From Maratus speciosus (taxonomy: Eukaryota; Arthropoda; Arachnida; Araneae; Salticidae), in contig OZ010800.1 in the NCBI GenBank assembly GCA_963932465.1, positions 32,490,852-32,554,851 of the forward strand: a stretch of DNA of 64,000 bases, read 5' to 3'. The notes beneath the pieces were generated by a model. That model saw only the letters and a list, made by a program, of their open reading frames with translations, searched no databases and was not told where the DNA came from. Position 1 is the first letter of the stretch. Every line of letters starts with the position of its first letter. A program made the translations under genes and the position numbers. Shown piece after piece: positions 1-12,425 of this stretch.

Positions 1-782
1 ATTTTCATATAGAACCATTAATCTTTCATTATGCACAGTATATAATAAAAGATTCCCCAAACCCCTTAATTAACACATAGCCGACGGGCAATTTTTATCA
101 AATCTGAATTTTAAAACAGTAGAAGCTCCTCCCTTTTCTGAAAGTCTTTTGTAAATTGGTGTTGTAGATAGGTTTCCCAAGTTTATGCATCGGTAAATAT
201 CTTTCAATGAACGATATTAATAAAAAATCTCTTACAATCTAAAAAAATATAGACAACATGATATAAATTTATTTTATGTAAGACAGAAGCCACGCCCTTG
301 GTCAATGGTGTTTTTTGAATGAAAACGAGAATTCTCGTTTCCCGCCGTTTGAATATGTTAAAGTGGCCTTGAACATGTGGTCAACCCCCCTCACATTGAC
401 TGGGTCAAGCCTCCCCACATAGCCTTTTTCTAAAGAATAGCACATTGTTATGTTAAGCCTAACTTACTGTATAATCTTTATGCCTGGAATGAAAGCTCGA
501 TATTTCTGCATTACGTAAAACCTACTTAATTAAATTCCTGTGATATTTTATTTAAAAAAAGCTTACAAAATATTTCTAAAAAACACAACTTTTAGGTTGA
601 AAACGACTCACAATTGATTTTTTCCACACTTATCTCGATTGTCTCTATGAAACAGAGACTGTTGTTTGAGCATTCTGGTAGCTTTGGTTAACACCTATTG
701 ATAAAACTCTGAAAGTCTTTTAAATATGAAAATTGATGGGTGGGTCAAGCCTCCCGTATGGCCAACCTTCCCTAATCTCCCC
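1..782. mobile_element. Right-hand part of a TA-flanked DNA transposon, copy A
   Basis: Bases 1-782 match 32350-33120 closely along their length, and both end in a CTCCCC terminus followed by TA (783-784 here). The left part lies outside the window. The subterminal motif gggtcaagcctccc occurs at about 402 and 743, as in the complete copy at 31183-33120. No transposase frame is visible, so this is a non-autonomous or decayed member of a Tc1/mariner-type family. Confidence 0.7.
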
Positions 783-799
783 TATATGAAATTGTTTAA

Positions 800-1240
800 C
801 ATAATTAAAATACGCCGCAAACAAATCCCCCCCCCCCTTAAATCATTATGTAACGGAATTCTTTTGCGTGGCACTGTAAATAAATAATAACTATTCTTTG
901 CACCGCATAATCTACAGAATGAATATTTTAGTGCACTTCATTAATGCATATCAATTTTGTTATGATTGGATGCGCGTAACATCATTGAAAACTGTTTGAA
1001 ACGTTTTTTTTTTCCATTGGCCGTAATGTAACGGAATACTTTTGACTGTCCTTGTAAATGAACTAAGCATGCTACAAACTTCATTTGCAATAGCGTTCGT
1101 GCTATGGTAAACGTCAATAATATTCCAATATTTCAGAGCAATCCGTGTACATTTACGAGAGTTAGAGTGCGGCCAGGCGAACAGACGGCCAGACAAACCG
1201 AAGTCATAAACACTTTTCGACTTTGTTGGAAAGTGTTAAA
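800..1240. repeat. Dispersed repeat family Z, copy 1
   Basis: This block matches 27250-27690 over about 430 bases (blocks such as tgtaacggaattcttttg and gtaaacgtcaataatat). A third, shorter match lies at 12340-12425. No coding capacity or terminal repeats are evident, so the class is unknown. It starts almost directly after transposon copy A. Confidence 0.6.
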
Positions 1241-2240
1241 AAGCGTGAGGTAATTTTTCGGCAGACAATGTTGTTCGATTATTTGAACAAATTGTTAATA
1301 CTTGATAAAAATAATATCAGATATATTAAATATATTTAGTTTTAATAATTTATAGGAAGAAATTTACTGATAGTTTTTTATTTTATAAAAAATCATCTCA
1401 CTCTTAACGCTCAGCGGTCATAAATTTGGACGTTATTTTTTTGGGGAATTTTTATTGTTTTTCCTTCTTTTAACCATTTGGAAACATGGTTATTATTCTC
1501 GGTCAGGGTAGGAAAACAAAAGCATATCTGAAGCGCATTATTAGTTGACTCCCACATTTTATTAGTTTCCTGATTGGCCTATACAGTAATCTGTATTTTC
1601 CCTTTACTTTCAACAGAGATGGCTACTTCTGTTGCCACTATGACAAAAAAGTAATAAAAACTACAAAAAAAAAAATAATAACTCAGAAACAAATCGAAAT
1701 ACAGCTTTCAAACAAATTGCATTTAAAAGTACATTTTTTTTTCTCTATACGAAGGCGTAAAAAGTAATATTGTGGTATGTTTAGAAGTTTAAGAATGAAA
1801 TTTCATTTAAATTTGGTCCAGGAATGTTAAAGTTTAATCCATGGCGTACGTAATGTATGACCAGCTCCGTAGAAGTTTAAAAATTTACAGTGCCAAAAAA
1901 TGTAATCCATGGCGTACGTAATGTATGATCAACTCCGTGCGATTTTTTATGTCTTAAATTTTAGTCTTTGAAAAAATCATTTCCAAATGGTCGTTGTAAT
2001 TTGTTAAATTGCATTTATTTTTTTAAGATTTTTGAATTTCTATTAATGAAAATGAATAAATCGTAATAAAAAAGGTCATTTTTTTTCTGACCAGAAAAAA
2101 ATCATTCCTGAAGAGGTTAAATGAGTTTCATACGTTTAAACTACTTTTTCGAAATTTTATTATTTAAAAACGAAAGAGTTTTAAAACTTTTTTTCAATTA
2201 ACCCGCAATACATTCCAGAAATTCTACTTTGATTAAACGC
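1240..2240. other. AT-rich stretch, nothing coding seen
   Basis: AT-rich unique-looking DNA with several A and T runs. The only structure noticed is a 36-bp direct repeat at 1835-1870 and 1903-1938, containing ccatggcgtacgtaatgtat, with two mismatches between the copies. No open frame, RNA gene or transposon end was recognised. Confidence 0.5.
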
Positions 2241-2629
2241 CACGCAAGAGGGCGCTACAGTACATTGTGTTTTCGATCGCATACTTGAGGGATAAAATCT
2301 GCTCCGCAAAGTCGGGTATCTCATCCCCCTCTCTGATTTTCAACTTTTCTTAGTTGGATGCTCCGGGTGCGAATTTCAAGCAGAAGCACCGCTGATTGGT
2401 TACAATTAAAACTTAATTGAGAAAAGATTTTTCTTCCGAAGAACTACAATATAAGAATTTTTGACAGCTCATTTTATTTTTTTTCCTAAATGACTATCAA
2501 ATTATTTTTAAATAATTCTACTGAAAACAAAAATGCATAGTAATCATCATTAAATTGAAAGCTGTTTAAACAATAAAATAATTTCACTGTTTTGTTTTAA
2601 AATTTGAAAGAAACATCCAAAACCTAAAA
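2240..2629 (+). promoter_or_regulatory. Putative promoter and 5' leader of the receptor gene
   Basis: This stretch is less AT-rich than its surroundings and precedes the first coding exon. It holds an inverted CCAAT box (gattggtta, about 2393-2401). The reading frame of the receptor is closed by a TAA at 2579-2581, so 2582-2629 is in-frame leader without a start codon. No TATA box or transcription start can be fixed by eye. An additional upstream non-coding exon is possible. Confidence 0.3.
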
Positions 2630-3085
2630 ATGTACATAATAGAAAGTGTTGCACGTTTAGTATTACTCTTTGCAAAAGCAATCTATATTGTTTACATTGA
2701 AGGTATTAACATGTTACATGAGCAATATACCATCGTTTCTGCAATCTGGATTGCACTGTCACTTATAACGAATGTTCTTTGCATCCTGAAGGCTAATTTA
2801 AAGAAACATTTAAGTTTGCCTATTGTTAATTTAACGATTATAAACTTGATCTTGATTGCCACTTTCATTGAAAATGAGTGGCTGTGCAGCGTTGCAGCAG
2901 TATTCACTGAAGCGGACTCGGGGTGGAAATTGCTGATTTGGATCAAGACGGCATGTGTCATGATAGGTACTGGACTTATGATTTATATAATAAACATTTT
3001 TCAACATCCTGATATTCTTCAAAGTGAAATCAAGAAACATGTTCTGACGATTTCTGTCATAAGCCAAATTTTAACATTCCCCCAG
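2630..3085 (+). CDS. Exon 1 of a diverged rhodopsin-class receptor (TM1-TM4)
   Basis: Codes for residues 1-152 of a membrane protein in a clean frame that ends at a strong donor (CCCAG|gtaagc, phase 0). Hydrophobic segments lie near residues 33-53, 64-80, 100-124 and 137-155, the last continuing into exon 2. Class A signatures are present but degenerate: N48 in helix 1 (the usual N1.50), N67-L68...N72 in helix 2 (NLxxxD with D replaced by N), and P151 near the end of helix 4. A clear DRY box is missing after helix 3, where the sequence reads NIFQHP, and the usual helix 3 cysteine cannot be placed. The start is the first ATG after an in-frame stop; Met28 (base 2711) is an alternative giving a more usual short N-terminus. 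The ligand is unknown. The family call is inference from motif spacing plus the downstream exons. Confidence 0.62.
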
Positions 3086-3329
3086 GTAAGCTTCAAATGA
3101 TCTAATTTTTTTTTTCTTCATTAAGTGAAATTATGCAATCTTTACAGAAATAAATTTTACAACATACTTCTAACTACTTAAAAGGTGACATATAAAAAAG
3201 TTAGTAGTTATAATTATTAAGTAGTTACATACATTAGTTTAAGTAGTTATATGTATGTTGTAAAGTTTATTAATAACAAAGTGAAAATTCCTTTCATGAC
3301 ATTAGTTTTTAATGCAGTGTTTTGACTTT

Positions 3330-3499
3330 ATACAAATATTTGAGTTAAATGTATCTTTAGATTTTGCTTTTTACTCACTTCCAGTATCAAATTATTATTA
3401 TTATAGCACCGATAACACCAGACACATTCGCTCGTACATACAAGCACGCACACATACACGCACGCACACACACACGCTCACACTCACACGCATACATAA

Positions 3500-3536
<37 letters not shown>

Positions 3537-4740
3537 TTGAAATTTTAAATGAATTAGAATAAGTTATTTTTCTTTTTCAAGTTTCATTAAATTCCAACGT
3601 ATTGTACTTTTTTTTATTCATTCAGAAAATAAAAGTAAATATTCAAATTTATATAGCTTAGCAACAACTTCTATTGCGCTTCCCTCCAATACGTAAAAAT
3701 TAAAAACTGTATCAGTATAAAAGTATTTACGACGAAATAATTTCTTTGGATTCTGAATTTTATTCACTTCCAGTACCAGATTTTTATCGTTACTCCAGCA
3801 CTGATAATGATGTACGCAGAGTGACAAACACACAAACATATATATTTTTTTTCAATAAAATTTTAAATGAATTCGGATAAGTTATTCATTCAATTCCTAT
3901 TATTAGTTCACACTCTCCCTATATTTATTTACATATTTATACTTGTTCAAATTTTCAATAGTTAATAAAATACTCATTATTCATCATATCAAGTTGAAAT
4001 AAATTTTTTTAAACTTGTACTGGATGACAATTGATGTCAATTTAGTTTTTTCAAATATTAATTAATTAATTAATTAAGTTTTAATTAATTAATTTTAGTT
4101 TTGCATGGGAAACAAAATGGCGGCCATTGGTTATTGAAGATCAATGAAAGTATTTTCAATAAAGGGTTACCATAGGGGGGGGGGACCCTGTTCTGTCGCC
4201 AAATACCTCCAAGTTTGTCGCCAACTTGGCGATATCTCTAATATTTCGCCAAATTCCCATAGAGTTCCATTGTAAACCTACTTTCTTATAGAAAATCATC
4301 CAATTGAGATATTTTAATGCAACAACAACTAATATTAGCTTAAGAGATTATATTAAATATTTCTTTGATGACCTAAGTAGAAATTGACTTTAAAAACAAA
4401 ATTTTTATATTACTTGTTTTCTCTTTCAAGTTTCATTAAATTTCAACGTTATGTACTTTTTTTTATTCATCCAGAAAATAAAAGTAAATATTCAAATTTA
4501 TATAGCTTAGTAACAACTTCTATTGCGCTTCCCTCCAATACGTAAAATTTTAAAAATATATCTGCATAAAAGTATTTGCGACAAAATAATTTTTTTTTAA
4601 TTCTGAATTTTATTCACTTCCAGTACCAAATTTTTATCATTACTCTAGCACCGATAATGGTGTACGCAGAGAGACAAACACACAAACATATATATATATT
4701 GTTTTCAATAAAATTTTAAATGAATTGGAAGCATCAACTT
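3330..4740. repeat. Direct duplication of a roughly 290-bp unit
   Basis: Bases 3560-3850 recur at 4425-4710 with high identity (cttctattgcgcttccctcc in both). Each unit ends in an aaacacacaaacatatatat tract. A weaker third match, around the phrase actcacttccagtatcaaat, lies at 3365-3425. The unit is non-coding. Confidence 0.6.
3440..3533. repeat. Compound CA/TA microsatellite
   Basis: A (CACA/CACG) tract at about 3440-3490 runs into a (TA)n tract at 3500-3533. Simple sequence; apparent open frames across it are artefacts. Confidence 0.9.
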
Positions 4741-5006
4741 CTTTCTTAACAGTTTCATTCAATTCCAACTAAATGTATATTTAATTTATTTCGAAAAAAA
4801 AAATAAATAAATATTTGACTTTATATAGTTTCGTAACAATGTGTATTATTTTTTCTCCAAAGGGGTCCTAAAAAGGTTGAAGAATTCTGTACTTTTTTAT
4901 TTCTTGGGTATAAATATGCAATGCAAATTAGAAGAGTAAGAAAAAAAAAGACAAAATATCGTTACAATAATGAAGTAACCATCACATTAATTAAACAAGT
5001 AAAAAT

Positions 5007-5008
<2 letters not shown>

Positions 5009-5047
<39 letters not shown>
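5009..5047. repeat. Long poly(A) run
   Basis: An uninterrupted A run followed by cgcgactgcg. It could be the tail of a retrocopy on the plus strand, but no body with target duplications was recognised upstream. Confidence 0.6.
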
Positions 5048-5048
<1 letters not shown>

Positions 5049-5359
5049 GCGACTGCGTAAAAAGCGAACTATTTAATTATTTCTCATCAATGTGAAACTA
5101 TTTTTTTATGTTACTTACAATTTTTTTTATTTACTTGTATTGATCACTTTTAAGTTGTGTTTAATTGTTAGTTTCTAATCTATAAACACTGTTTAGATGA
5201 GACCTATAGATGTCTATTAGGGTGGAGCGCTCGCCTATGGGAAAAAAAATTCTTGAAATCAAAATTGGCCGGTGTGGGAAAGTTGCTCTATCCGATCGTC
5301 ATTCTGAATATAAAATATCTTTGAAAAATATTAATATTAAATACTGCCCCAAGGTTATT

Positions 5360-8303
5360 CACTGTAAAAAAAAGTGGTAACGTTCCATGTAAAATCCAGG
5401 AACGTTTTGCCTTTTCTCAGGTTTTCAGAATAATTTAGCTCTTTCCTGTGAAATTCTGGTTTTCGTATCTGAAACGTTCCTGAACAAAAGTTGGAAACAG
5501 CAAAACGCTGCGGCCGACATTTTATTATTATTATTATTATTTTTAATTTTTATTTATTTATTTATTTTTTTATTTTTTTTTTTTTTGCTATAATCCGTTG
5601 CTCGCGCGCGAGTGTCGAAAACGAATTCCTTAAATGAATGTCAAAAAATCAATATAGAATGCGAATAAATCAATAGACAACATAATCCTTCACGCCTCTA
5701 TTGTCAAGACCATTCAGATGAAAAAACAATACCTCTGTGACATCGCTAAGAGATTATCCCTCGTACTTGTCTGTGGAATGTTTAACGAGCAGCCTGTGTA
5801 AAAAAAATACCTATTATTTGGATCTCCATTAACCAGGGGACCATCAAACAGGATTCTCACCGATTTTGATTAATTTAAAGTATGTTTTAGAGTTCTTATC
5901 TCTAATTATCCTTGTGAAAGGATTTCTTCAAATGAGCCTTAGAGTTTCAGAAATTGGATGCCGAAGTTTAGCATACGTTTCAAATACCCATTAGTTTGCT
6001 GCTTCCAACGTGTTTTTCCTGGTGTGGACGCAGAAGGCTCGCACGCCACCCGGACGGCCCGAGTTCGATGCTACCTCTTCACTTTTTTTTTTCTTTTTTA
6101 ATTAATTTTATATTTTGACACTTTACAATTTGATTTAAATCCCGAGTTCGATGCTACCGCTTCACTTTTTTTTTTCTTTTTTAATTAATTTTATGTTTTG
6201 ACACTTTACAATTTGATTTAAATTTGATATATATATGACACTTTGAATTGCTGCAAATTTGAATTTTTTAATATTTTCGTAAAAAATATACAATTACGTT
6301 TATGATTTTTTTTCATAAAAATTTATATGTATTTTATCTCACTTGTAAACTAATATCATTACTGACGAAAATCCAAAATATTTTATGTCTAGATTTTTTT
6401 AAAATTATTATTTACATTTATATATTTTTATATTTTAAGCAAAGTTCAGAAACAATATATCATATATATATTTACTTTATTGAATTTTAACTGAAAATTT
6501 ATTTTTTCTTGTAAATTATAAATAATAATTTTGATGTCAAATGTCCAAATGTGTTTATCTTTAAATGAATAAAAATGGACAAATTATATTTCAAAATATT
6601 TTTTCATTCTAACAAATAATGATAATAAAGCAAAAATTGTCAACTGGAAATGTAAAAATCGTCTGCGGATCCCGCATGACATATATGATATATATTTTTT
6701 TAAGAAATCGTTTGATAGCATTTCATAATAATATCAGAATAAATTAAAAAAGAAATATTGATATATTTTATTTTCTTTTGAATACAAGTACTAGGTAAGA
6801 AGTTATGCTCTATTATAGGGAATTTTTTCGTATAAATATTCCGTTTTGATTATTTCTACAATATATGTCACTCGATTAATTGTATATTTACTAAAATTAA
6901 ATGTCAGTACTAGCAAACACTTTTGTATTTCATCATTTGTCATATTTTAATATATTGAACAAACCAAATATTAAAAAAAATATTTATTTTGTTATTTTTT
7001 TTCTAATAAAATATTGTGCATTATTTGAGGCTTGTATTTAAAATATAAAAATGTAAATAATAATAATAATATGAAAACAAACTTTCTGCACATATTAATT
7101 TGTATTTCCGTCAACAGAAAGGTTAGTTTAAAAATTACAGAAAAAATAGAAGTTTTCGTGAAAGATCAAAAACATAAATCGATTTTGAAAATATCAAAAT
7201 TTCGAAGCTGTAAAAATTCACAACTTTGATTAAAATTTGTAAAGTGTCAAAAATATGAAATTAATATAAAAAAATAAACAGTTAGGAGGTAGCATCGAAC
7301 TCGTTTCCTCTGGCTGGCGGGTGAACACTTTGAGATCACTCCACGCAATACTCGTTGAAAGTTGCAAACTAATTAGTATTTGAAACGTATGCTGAACTTC
7401 GCCCCCCCCCCCAATTTTTGGGAATCTAAGACCCATTTGAAGAAATACTTTCACAAGAATAATTAGGGATAAGAGCTTTACAATATATTTTGAATTCATA
7501 AAAATTGGTGAACATCATGTTTGGTGGTACCCTTATAAAACTGCATAATAATTCTAAATCTTTATTCTAAAAACTAGGGATTCTATGTGAGCTTGGTTAA
7601 TTTAAATGAAAAAAGAAATTAATCAATTATCTAGAACATCCTTGTTGGACATAAAAAGTTTTTCCCCCCTATTTAAAGGATTATAAATTAAAAGAAAAAG
7701 ATAATCGTAAAAGAGTAAGTTGCTATAAATATAATATTCTATCTTGTTCCGCTAATATTTTTTATATGCTATATTATTTTTAGAACAAATTTGTTTTTAA
7801 CAAATATGTGCCTTAATATTATTTATGTTTTAATGAGCTTGCATTTAAGAATTATATAATTATGTCTAAGATTTAAAATTAGTTAAACCACATATACGCT
7901 ATTGTTTTCTTTTCATTTTTTTCATTTTCACTCTATCTATATAACATGCAGTTGAGCAGTTTTATTTATTTTAGCTTAGTGAGCTAAATCCAGAAGCAAT
8001 CCAGAAATGTTATTTGAAAATAATGGGCAGTTGGGTTGCCCATTACTTATACGAAGTGTTTCTGGAAAATAACAGAAACCTTTTGAAGACTTCTGAAACG
8101 TTCCGTAGAAAATAAGGTAAGCTTTCTGTGAAATGTCAGTAATGTTTTGAGGTCAACAGAAATATTCCTGGTATTTCGCAGGAAAATTACTGGCATTTCT
8201 GTGGATAGTTTTAAAGATATACAGTAAAGTTTCAGTCATTTTCAAGAAATGTTTATTGGAAATAATGGGCAACTCAGCTGCCCATTTTTTCCAGGAACGT
8301 TTC

Positions 8304-8338
<35 letters not shown>

Positions 8339-8341
8339 GTG
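5360..8341. mobile_element. CACTG-ended DNA transposon with long inverted arms
   Basis: Ends are CACTGTAAAAAA on the left and its complement on the right, inside repeat X. Comparison with uninterrupted copy X2 shows the empty site, and a 2-bp TT is duplicated. The interior is partly palindromic: 5820-6240 is inverted relative to about 7190-7530, and the outer arms share words such as aaacgttcc. The termini resemble the CMC (CACTA/Chapaev) superfamily, which is an inference from ends and duplication only. No transposase is seen. Confidence 0.6.
6059..6222. repeat. 73-bp tandem duplication within the CACTG element
   Basis: The unit beginning cccgagttcgatgctacc is present twice, and its inverted partner (ggtagcatcgaactcg) lies at about 7288. 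It is part of the element's palindromic arms. Confidence 0.6.
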
Positions 8342-9436
8342 TTGAATATCGAGAGAAAACGTAAAAGCGCTCGGCTATGGAAAAGATTTTTTTTTTCCAA
8401 ATCAAAATGAAGCGGTGTGGTAAAGTTGCTCTATCATATCCTCATTCTGAATAAAAAATATCTTTGAAAAATATTAATATTAAATACTGCCTCAAGGTCA
8501 TTGAATATTGACAAAAAACGTAAAAGTTGTGCATTTTCCCATTTCCCCCCTCAAATATACAAACTATTTTATTAATTTTATTTAAAAAGATGATAATCGA
8601 ATTATTATTATTGTTATTATAAATTTATAGTAAAATTATCTAATATTTATATCAAATTCGCTTTTATTATGCTTACTCAACGACTATACTTTTTTTTAAT
8701 ATATGAAATTTGAGTAATTGTAATTGTTTTATATTTTTTAATTAACCTGTGTAAAAAAATATTATTTGAAATTATTCTTAATGAACTATAGTAATAAGAT
8801 CAAAATAATTTGCTATTGCAGTTTACAAGCAATGAAGTTACCATTTTATAGTAGTCGATACTGTTTTTTGGTTTCAAAAACTGCCTTTTTTTCCCCGAGA
8901 CTCCAGACAAGTTTTAATGAACTCGACGCGTCTCAAAGGACCACAAACAGTAGAATGCTGCGTTTACACTATGTGGCCTGTCAGGTCTTTTGGGTCTTTC
9001 AGGTCCAAGAATCGAAAAAACTGCGTTCACACTACGGCATAAGAACTTGGCTTGCGCATCCGTGTACTTGCAGGTTGGGGGAAGGGACGGACAGTCGTAT
9101 TTGTTTGTTTACGTTTGTATTCGTATGGAAATGAACGTGTAAGAATTGTTTGCGCGGTAATTTCTTTTGCACAGACATTGATTACGTGTAAATTAATAAA
9201 AATTAAGCGTTTTTCAAAGCCCACAAGGGAAGCAAGAAAATGCAATTGCCGTTCCTTAATTTTCTTTTTCTCTGACTATGAAAAAAACAAAATTTACTCT
9301 TTTCAAACAGTTTAAAATAATGAAACACAGAGAGAAAATGAATCTAACTTTTTTGTTGTTGTTGTTGTCTGGGGAAGGGAAACGATCCCTCCTTTCCACA
9401 AAATAAAATTTACTTTTATTTTTCTTTTTGATTTAA

Positions 9437-10148
9437 GGGGGCAGTTTACCTTAAAATTGGCCAAACAATTGATTTTACTTTTTTAATATTAAATGAAAGC
9501 CTATTTAATTGTGAATATTTTGACACCTCATTTTTATCCATACGGTAAATATATCGCGAGATATTGTAAATTTTATTAAAACACTCTGCACAATTACCCA
9601 CACAAATTAAAACTTTAAATGGCTTTTTCTCCATTTTCATATTTTGTTCTCTTTCATCCTTTCATGTTTTAAGGCTTTTACTGTATTTGATATAGAGATT
9701 TAAGCTTTTTTTGTGCATGTTCTTTATTATATATGTGATAAATCTGCGCATGGAATTAGCCTTCAAGTTTTTTGTTATTTAAAAAAAATAAAATAAAAGT
9801 ATATGAAGATGTGTTAGATTTCATCGTTTTGCACTATATATATATCAGTGAAAAAATCATAATAAATGTAATATTAGATATGTCTAAAAATCCATGTGCA
9901 AGCTTGTGTAGTACACATTTGAAAATCTAAAGGAAAAAAAAAATAGGCAAAAATATCAATTTTTTAAAAAGTAGTAGAGATTTTAAAAAAACTCAAATTT
10001 TTATAACCTTTTTAAAAATTTTAATTAAATACACAGTTTTTTTTTTCAAAATGTACTTTTAGTTGAACATTGAAATTCAGTGAGTTCACCATTTGAATCA
10101 TATTTAAAATTTAAAATAAAGAAAATTGTTGAAAAGGGAGACTGTCCC
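9437..10148. mobile_element. TTAA-flanked MITE, copy 1
   Basis: Terminal inverted repeats start GGGGCAGTTTACC on the left and are mirrored by agactgtccc on the right. TTAA flanks both sides (9433-9436, 10149-10152). The host is the first unit of a short tandem duplication whose second unit (10201-10262) keeps the unoccupied TTAA. TTAA targets are shared by the piggyBac and Kolobok superfamilies, and the ends here fit neither decisively. Non-coding. Confidence 0.65.
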
Positions 10149-10262
10149 TTAAGTGTTCAGAAATTACCTTAAACAGGGGTCCAGGAGGGCAAGGACGATT
10201 TTTCTTTTTGATTTAAGTGTTCAAAAATTACTTTAAACAGGGGTCCAGGAAGGCAGGGACGA
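10149..10262. repeat. 65-bp tandem duplication hosting the MITE
   Basis: The unit contains tttctttttgatttaa and caggggtccagga. The first copy is split by the MITE (left piece 9421-9436), and the second is continuous at 10201-10262. Confidence 0.65.
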
Positions 10263-11149
10263 CTCCAGACAAAAGAGATAACTGCTTCAATTCTTCATTT
10301 AAAAAATGCCAGTAGGAGCTTACTTTTGTTTTCTTAATTGTTATATGTATGGTTTGGCTTTAATGTTGACATTATGTTGCTACAATGTGAAATGAATACC
10401 AACATTGATGGAAAACTTAATAGAAGACATCATCAGTAATCAGGTTACCACTCATTTCACATTGCAGCAGAGTGTACGATGTTGCTAAGGCAACACCGCT
10501 CTCTGGTGCAACAGTTAACTTGCCTGTCTCATTATTTATATTATTGTCATCTGTGGCACTACCTTCTGAGCTATAAATCTTTAAAACGACAATGAGGAAA
10601 AAATTAATTACTTTGACACAATAATAGTAAATTCCCGCTGCTTTATAAGGGAGAATACAGAATTTCTTTGGCACATGTAACAGAAAATATTTCATTTCCC
10701 TGACAATACTAGGAAGAAAGGAACTAAATGTAACATTTCGTAAAATTTTACTACGCCATTTTCTATATACTTTTAGTCGTGATGTTACATTTAAATAAAG
10801 GTACTATGGTAACACTTATAGTAAAGGCTTAAAAATTTATATATGAAAAATGAATATTATCTGTTCAAAATGATGCCATTCTTGCATGTGAAAATGCAGT
10901 TAGTCTGATTTTTAATTGATTTATAAAAATAATACTCATACCCATTTTCCTTTTGTGGCAATATGAAAGAAAAAGTTGCATTAGAAAATTAAATAATTTT
11001 TTTTAAAATTATAAATTACAGCAGATGGTTGAAAATAGAGCTGAGAAATCTGATAATTGTTTTAAATTTGCAATAATTTTACTCCCATTCTAAAACTATT
11101 GTATGATATTGCACATATATAATGTTATCAACATTTACGTATATTTATT

Positions 11150-11480
11150 CCCCACCCCGTCACTTACAATATCATACGTCATCATTCCTTGACCCCCCCC
11201 CCCCCACACACACACCTTAATGAAATCATCATCAATGTTTAAAAATCATTTTTATTTTTATATGTTTGCGTTTGCAGTGATATAAAGATATCTTTTACAT
11301 TTAAACAACTGTATATCAATTAACATCTAATAGAGGCACTTACTCTTTAAAAGTATAAGACTATTTTGATGTAAAGAAAAAATTAAAGCACTAAAACAAA
11401 AAATATCGTTTGGATTTAAAGAAAAACCTTTCCCCAAAAATATCTTATGAAAATCAAGTGTCAGACTCCCCCCCCCCCTC
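11150..11480. repeat. Fragment related to the 49-51 kb palindrome
   Basis: The blocks atatcataygtcatcattcc, the C run and the later gcgtttgcagtg area match 50090-50300 in the same order. A second C-rich block at 11470-11490 matches the inverted arm near 50770-50830. Non-coding. Confidence 0.45.
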
Positions 11481-11864
11481 CCACACACATTAAAATGATA
11501 ATTTTATATAGGAACAACACTTATATTAAGTTTCATGCAAATCGGTCAAAAAATGTAGATTTGTATAAACGCTGCAGCAGCAAAAGAAGGTGGCATTTCA
11601 AAATTCCCCCCACAGTATTAAAAAAAACTAATAAGTTGTATTGAAAATACCTTATATTAAGATAAAAATGAGTAAAAACTAAAGTAAAGAAAAGCATAAA
11701 CAGCATAAAATGTTTATCGTTTGTTTCAAGGTTTTATAAAAGGAACCTCTATTTCAACATAGTGTGTTATAAATGTGTTGTTCTAAGTTCTACATATATA
11801 TTACTGCTATTGTTCTTTCCCACTCTCTTCTTTTTTTCCCTTTGAAGATTAAAGAAGCTTTTCT

Positions 11865-12086
11865 ATGAAACTTTTAAACACAAAAATACTAAACTTATTA
11901 TGTTTGTTTTTGCTTTTCATTACATTGATTTTTATTTGTCACATATTGTATCGCACAAGGAGTAATAATTCTCCAAAACCCCTTACAAATAAGGATACTG
12001 GCTGCACCATTGGTAAAAGGAATATACACACAAATAATAATTATGAAAAATTAGGCATAGATTATGAAACACTCTCCAACTATTAA
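11865..12086 (+). CDS. Possible small single-pass membrane protein (73 aa), unrecognised
   Basis: An ATG-started frame with a strong N-terminal hydrophobic segment (residues 8-28) followed by a polar tail of about 45 residues containing C47. An in-frame TAA lies 10 bases upstream, so this ATG is the only start. A pyrimidine tract plus AG (tttttttccctttgaag, about 11830-11847) could be an acceptor joining a 5' UTR exon, and AATAAA at about 12152 could end the transcript. T-rich DNA readily yields hydrophobic frames by chance, so the polar tail and flanking signals are the only support. Family not recognised; may be spurious. Confidence 0.25.
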   Translation: MKLLNTKILNLLCLFLLFITLIFICHILYRTRSNNSPKPLTNKDTGCTIGKRNIHTNNNYEKLGIDYETLSNY

Positions 12087-12236
12087 GAAATTTAATATTT
12101 TCATACAATGAAATGAAATAGCTAAATGTGCCATTTAAAAACATGTAACTCAATAAAAATCCATTTTAAGCACTTGACCCCATAACACTTTTGGATGCAT
12201 TATATTTATTGAATTTCACATTTAAATATTCTCTGT

Positions 12237-12237
12237 A

Positions 12238-12269
<32 letters not shown>

Positions 12270-12425
12270 TAAATTATATATATAATAAATATAATAAAAA
12301 AACTCTATAGCAAACATCATTAGCATTTAATAATTACAATGCAATCCCAGTATATTTACAAGTGTGGGCAAACAGACAAACTGAATTCATAAACACTTTT
12401 CAACCATGCTGAAAGTGTTTTTCTC
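12237..12425. repeat. TA microsatellite and family Z fragment
   Basis: A (TA)n tract at 12237-12292 is followed by a short family Z match (cccagtatatttacaag and the following aacagacaaac, 12345-12425) shared with 1110-1230 and 27600-27690. Confidence 0.6.

Larger units (their letters stand above)
5217..9060 (+). mobile_element. Repeat family X, copy 1, interrupted by a CACTG element
   Basis: Starts at TAGGGTGGAGCG and is split by the insertion at 5360-8341. It resumes at 8342 and runs to about 8955-9060, where it reads ctgcgtttacactatg. The inverted copy X2 at 20280-21836 matches both halves, and X2 is uninterrupted at the point where this copy is split. No coding frame survives. The class is unknown. 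Confidence 0.6.

Noticed and set aside
10417..10695. 92-codon minus-strand frame
   Set aside because: The end looks protein-like, but there is no homology I recognise, no splice context and no flanking element; left as chance.
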